A DNA stretch of 64,000 bases, taken from Gammaproteobacteria bacterium (lineage in GTDB: Bacteria; Pseudomonadota; Gammaproteobacteria; Steroidobacterales; Steroidobacteraceae). The stretch spans positions 1-64,000 of the forward strand of contig JAJPKM010000052.1 in the NCBI GenBank assembly GCA_021323735.1, read 5' to 3'. The notes under the pieces are model-generated. The model had not been told where the DNA came from, ran no database searches, and was given only the letters and a program-made list of their open reading frames with translations. The translations under genes were made by a program, and so were the position numbers. Below are positions 60,670-64,000 of the stretch, one piece after another; positions within the stretch are counted from its first letter, which is position 1; every line of letters starts with the position of its first letter.

Positions 60670-62901
60670 CTAACGCCGTGCCTTGCGAGACTTCGACGCT
60701 CTGCGTTTCACCGACACCTTGCGTTTCACCGACACCTTGCGTTTCACCGACACCTTGCGTTTCACCGAAGCCTTGCGCTTCACAGCGGCCTTGCGCTTCG
60801 CGGGGGTTTTGCTCTTGGCGGCCTGCGTCGACTTGCGGGCATTCCTCAAGGTCTTGGGTTTCTTCCCTGCCTGTTTCTTGGCACTCTTCTGCGGCACGGC
60901 AGGCTGCTTCGCGGCTGACGGTTTCGCAGCTGTGGCGGGGACGGCGCCACGCAACTGCTCGAGGATGGCCGGATTCTCCAGTGTCGACATATCCTGGGTG
61001 ATCTCCTCGCCGCGTGCCACGGCGCGCAGCAGCCGGCGCATGATTTTGCCGGAGCGGGTTTTCGGCAGATTGTCGGTCAGTCGAATCTCGTCCGGCTTGG
61101 CGATCGGACTCAGCTGATCGGCGACCCAGGCCCGCAGTTCCTCGGTCAAAGCAATCGCGGCGGCGCCCTGTGGCCTCGGCACATTGAGTACCACATAGGC
61201 AAATGCCGACTCACCCTTGATCTCATGCGGCTTGGCGACCACGGCGGCCTCGGCAACCTTCGGATGCGCGACCAAGGCGGACTCGATTTCCATGGTGCCC
61301 AGTCGATGACCGGCAATGTTCAACACATCGTCAATGCGCCCCATGATCCAGTAATAGCCGTCCGCATCCCGCCGCGCCGAATCCCCCGCCACGTAGTAGT
61401 GATTGTTGAATTTTTCCCAGTAGGTCTTGATGTAGCGCTCGTTGTCGCCCCAGATGGTGCGCAGCATCGAGGGCCATGGCCGCTTGATGACGAGATAGCC
61501 GCCGGCGTTCGGCTTCTTGACCGGTCGCCCTTCCTCATCGACGATGTCCGCGAATATTCCGGGAAAGGGTTGGGTGCAAGAGCCGGGCTTGGTGGCCGTC
61601 ACGCCGGGAACCGGCGCCATCATGGCCGCGCCGGTCTCGGTCTGCCACCAGGTATCCACGATGGGGCAGCGCTCACCGCCGATGATGCGGTGATACCACA
61701 TCCACGCTTCGGGGTTGATGGGTTCGCCGACGGTACCCAGCACCCGCAGCTTGCGTAAATCGCTCTTGGCCGGCAGCGCATCGCCCAGCTTCATGAGCGC
61801 GCGAATCGCCGTGGGCGCGGTATAGAAAATACTGATGCCGTGGGCCTGGCACATTCTCCAAAACCGCCCACCGTCGGGAAACGTCGGCGCGCCTTCATAT
61901 AGGAACAGAGTGGCTCCCGCCGCCAGCGGCCCGTAGACCACGTAGGTGTGCCCGGTAATCCAGCCGACATCGGCCGTGCACCAATACACATCGCTGTCCT
62001 TGAGATCGAACGCCCATTTCGTGGTCAGCTTCGCATTGAGCAGGTAGCCGGCGCTCGAGTGTTGAATGCCCTTCGGCTTGCCCGTGGAGCCGGAGGTATA
62101 AAGGAGGAACAATGGGTGCTCCGCGTCGATCCACTCGGGTTCGCAGACGACTCGCTGTCCCGCGATCGCGTCGTGCCACCACAGGTCGCGGTCCGGCCGC
62201 ATGCCGCACGCGGTACCGGTGCGCCGGTAGACGATGACTTTTTCAACTGATTCGCAGCCTTCGGCCAACGCCTTGTCGACGGCTGCCTTGAGTTCGACAT
62301 GTTGACCGCCGCGCCACCCGGCATCGGCAGTAATCACAAGCTTGGCACCCGCATCTTCGATCCGATCTTTGACGGCGTTGGCGGAAAAGCCGCCGAACAC
62401 CACCGAATGCACGGCACCGATGCGTGCGCAGGCCAGCATGGCCACCACCGCCTCGGGAATCAACGGCATGTAGATGATGACGCGATCGCCTTGGGCGATG
62501 CCTTGGGCCTTGAGGGCATTGGCGAAGCGGCACACCTCTTGATGCAGCTGCGCGTAGGTCAGTTTGCGAATATCCCCGGGCTCACCCTCGAAAATGATGG
62601 CCACTTTGTCCGCGCGCGCCGCCAAGTGCACATCCAGGCAGTTGTGCGATACGTTCAGCCGGCCGTCGGTGAACCAGCGGTAATTCGGTGCGCGCGAGTC
62701 ATCGAGAGGAATCGTGAAGGGCCGGTACCACTCGATCTCGGCTGCGGCCAGATCCGCCCAGAACCCGACATAGTCATCGGCGGCCCTGGCATGCATCCGC
62801 GTAAGTTCCGCGGCCTTGAGCGTGGCCTGCTTGGCGAACGCCGCGGACGGCGGAAACACGCGGTCCTCTTGCAGGACGGATTGAATATTCTTCTGCGCCA
62901 T
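60670..62901 (-). CDS. acs: acetyl-CoA synthetase with a histone-H1-like basic C-terminal tail
   Basis: 743 residues. Residues 1-652 are a standard Acs (E. coli Acs is 652): adenylate motif [48 protein letters not shown] and the regulatory lysine site [15 protein letters not shown]. It makes acetyl-CoA from acetate, CoA and ATP. Residues 653-743 are an added tail of about 91 residues with some 36 Lys/Arg and no acidic residues; its end is a VKRKVS-type hexapeptide repeat encoded by 18-bp tandem repeats. The tail resembles histone H1/AlgP-like DNA-binding tails. GGGGGA before the ATG at 62901. Confidence 0.95.
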   Translation of the reverse strand: MAQKNIQSVLQEDRVFPPSAAFAKQATLKAAELTRMHARAADDYVGFWADLAAAEIEWYRPFTIPLDDSRAPNYRWFTDGRLNVSHNCLDVHLAARADKVAIIFEGEPGDIRKLTYAQLHQEVCRFANALKAQGIAQGDRVIIYMPLIPEAVVAMLACARIGAVHSVVFGGFSANAVKDRIEDAGAKLVITADAGWRGGQHVELKAAVDKALAEGCESVEKVIVYRRTGTACGMRPDRDLWWHDAIAGQRVVCEPEWIDAEHPLFLLYTSGSTGKPKGIQHSSAGYLLNAKLTTKWAFDLKDSDVYWCTADVGWITGHTYVVYGPLAAGATLFLYEGAPTFPDGGRFWRMCQAHGISIFYTAPTAIRALMKLGDALPAKSDLRKLRVLGTVGEPINPEAWMWYHRIIGGERCPIVDTWWQTETGAAMMAPVPGVTATKPGSCTQPFPGIFADIVDEEGRPVKKPNAGGYLVIKRPWPSMLRTIWGDNERYIKTYWEKFNNHYYVAGDSARRDADGYYWIMGRIDDVLNIAGHRLGTMEIESALVAHPKVAEAAVVAKPHEIKGESAFAYVVLNVPRPQGAAAIALTEELRAWVADQLSPIAKPDEIRLTDNLPKTRSGKIMRRLLRAVARGEEITQDMSTLENPAILEQLRGAVPATAAKPSAAKQPAVPQKSAKKQAGKKPKTLRNARKSTQAAKSKTPAKRKAAVKRKASVKRKVSVKRKVSVKRKVSVKRRASKSRKARR
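60703..60792 (-). repeat. 18-bp tandem repeat in the acs tail
   Basis: Plus-strand unit GCGTTTCACCGACACCTT: three identical copies at 60703-60720, 60721-60738 and 60739-60756, then decaying copies at 60757-60774, 60775-60792 (and 60793-60810). Each encodes one KVSVKR/VKRKVS hexapeptide. Unit length is a multiple of three, so copy-number change would keep the frame. Confidence 0.95.
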
Positions 62902-62915
62902 GGTCTTCCCCCGTC

Positions 62916-63845
62916 TCAAGCGGCCGCTGCGATGCGCCGCACCTGCTGCCTCAGGATATTTCCAAATCCATGGGTGTCGAAAAATGCATCGAGCCCGCTG
63001 CGATCCTGCGGCCGGGGCTTCAAATCATCCACTGTGGCGTCGATCGGCATATCGCAAACTATCCCGGTGAGGCGCCGGGCGAGATACGCGGCATCCTTGT
63101 GAGCCAGCAGTTTAGCAGCCACCGCGGCGGCACCGCGCAGCTTCAATGACGGAATCCGGTGAAGATTTGCGTACAGATCATCCAGGGAAGCGAATACCGC
63201 GAACAGTTCCGCGGCCGTCTTCTTGCCGACTCCCGGAACGCCCGGAATGTTGTCCACGCTGTCGCCCGTCAGCGCCAGGAAATCCGCGATGAGTTCGGGA
63301 ATCACGCCGAAGCGCGGACCGATGTCATGATAGTGATAGCGGTTGTTGCCGCTGTAGTCCCAGAACACGTCGCCGTCGCGGATCAGCTGCGACAGATCCT
63401 TGTCGCGGGTCACCAGCACGTTGCGCAAACCCGCGGCACGCGAGCGCGAGGCCAAGGTTCCGATGATGTCGTCGGCTTCGTATTCGGCGCTCGCAAACTC
63501 AGCCACGCCCATATGGCGACAAAACTCGCGGCATAGGGTGAATTGGCGCTCCAAATCGGCGGGGGGCGCTTCGCGATTGGCCTTGTAAGCAGGATAAATA
63601 CCGTTGCGGAACGAGGTCACGCTGCGCAGGCTGATGTCGAAGGCGACCCCGATGCGCTCCGGCCGTACCTGCTCGAGAAGGTCCGATAGAAAGCGCGCAA
63701 ACCCGTACAAGGCATGCGTGGCGTTACCCTCTGCGTCGACCATGTCCGAAGGCATCGAATGGTATGCCCGGAAGATGAAATAGCTGGCGTCGATGTAATA
63801 CACCGCGCCGGACCGCGCAACGGGGACCCCGCCGATTGCGCTCAC
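62916..63845 (-). CDS. 5'-3' exonuclease (PolI N-terminal/ExoIX-like)
   Basis: 309-residue FEN1-type nuclease. [14 protein letters not shown] at the start, [28 protein letters not shown], the acidic metal cluster [12 protein letters not shown] and [11 protein letters not shown], and the helix-3-turn-helix [23 protein letters not shown]. Length corresponds to the stand-alone domain, with no polymerase attached. It would degrade 5' flaps or RNA primers. GTG start at 63845 overlaps the stop of the upstream gene (GTGA). Fourteen bases separate it from acs. Confidence 0.92.
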   Translation of the reverse strand: MSAIGGVPVARSGAVYYIDASYFIFRAYHSMPSDMVDAEGNATHALYGFARFLSDLLEQVRPERIGVAFDISLRSVTSFRNGIYPAYKANREAPPADLERQFTLCREFCRHMGVAEFASAEYEADDIIGTLASRSRAAGLRNVLVTRDKDLSQLIRDGDVFWDYSGNNRYHYHDIGPRFGVIPELIADFLALTGDSVDNIPGVPGVGKKTAAELFAVFASLDDLYANLHRIPSLKLRGAAAVAAKLLAHKDAAYLARRLTGIVCDMPIDATVDDLKPRPQDRSGLDAFFDTHGFGNILRQQVRRIAAAA

Positions 63846-64000
63846 ATCGGCCAGCGTTGCATGCGCTCGTGCAGCGGACTGGAGCGGGGGAAATGCGCGA
63901 CCAGATATTCCATCTGGTCCGCGAGCACGCGCCGGCCCTTCAAGAAGATGTATTCGGCGTAGGTCGGTGTGAACGGCACCGCCAGCAGCTGCATACCCGC
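63842..64000 (-). CDS. C-terminal part of an unidentified protein (cut by window edge)
   Basis: Minus-strand frame of 52 codons plus stop, open to the window edge: ...GMQLLAVPFTPTYAEYIFLKGRRV and, later, [20 protein letters not shown]. The protein-like sequence, continuous frame and the GTGA overlap with the exonuclease start support it as coding. I do not recognise the family from this fragment. Translationally coupled to the exonuclease gene. Confidence 0.7.
   Translation of the reverse strand, partial: AGMQLLAVPFTPTYAEYIFLKGRRVLADQMEYLVAHFPRSSPLHERMQRWPM

Noticed and set aside
60703-60810. 18-bp tandem repeat considered as a CRISPR array
   Set aside because: Units are contiguous without spacers and are in frame with the acs coding sequence.

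Overview
The window is a gene-dense, GC-rich chromosomal segment from a proteobacterium. The gene complement points to a free-living gammaproteobacterium of the Steroidobacterales/Nevskiales/Xanthomonadales kind: HrpB, RluF, YbiT, a proteobacterial PII protein, type I GshA, CysG fusion, GloA and a CysB-type regulator. This placement is inferred from gene families only. No rRNA, CRISPR array, insertion sequence or prophage is visible. Nearly all the DNA is coding, and many neighbouring genes share overlapping stop/start codons.

Layout. 1-91 (minus): the 5' half of a tRNA with anticodon CAT, apparently interrupted right after the anticodon by a group I intron that runs off the left edge. 190-9021: helicase hrpB, a DUF2891 protein, an HD-domain protein with PhnZ-like motifs, an APC permease, a DUF2062 protein, a Tat-exported PEBP protein, a His-rich CDF metal exporter and a DUF1348 protein. 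9083-17280: a Wzi-like outer membrane protein, an alpha/beta hydrolase, ilvA, a DsbD-family reductase and rluF. 17387-19528: a short alpha/beta-hydrolase without a serine nucleophile, a possible small RNA ending in a strong terminator, a lipoprotein and a solitary CheD-like protein without the catalytic cysteine.

19729-29046 is a sulfur-assimilation cluster: siroheme nitrite/sulfite reductase and DUF934 (plus strand); a minus-strand sulfate import block cysB-cysP-cysT-cysW-cysA; and divergent cysH-cysG. Together these import sulfate, reduce APS to sulfite and sulfite to sulfide, and make the siroheme needed; a cysteine synthase follows at 32991-33977. ATP sulfurylase (cysD/cysN or sat) and cysJ are not in the window. 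29103-37061 is looser, with gene-poor gaps: glycine-zipper protein, DUF1697, DUF2237, an S53 peptidase without propeptide, a three-part rhomboid protein and gloA.

37168-50312 holds DUF4337, a PII protein, a 2Fe-2S ferredoxin coupled to an Ntn asparaginase, a diguanylate cyclase, gshA, a lipoprotein RidA/DUF885 pair, a thiolase, succinate-semialdehyde dehydrogenase, a VOC protein, cytochrome b561 and YceI. 50383-64000 holds alanine dehydrogenase, a PYROXD2-like oxidoreductase, an M28 peptidase, an ABC-2 exporter, ybiT, VOC and CPBP proteins, a small lipoprotein, acs with a histone-H1-like basic tail, a 5'-3' exonuclease and the C-terminus of an unidentified protein.

The most noteworthy observations are the intron-split tRNA, the acetyl-CoA synthetase with a 91-residue Lys/Arg tail built on 18-bp tandem repeats, several enzyme-like proteins that lack their expected catalytic residues (CheD, DUF885, RidA and alpha/beta-hydrolase folds), the repeat-flanked cysB/cysH intergenic region with a possibly leaderless cysH, and an orphan terminator that may end a small RNA.
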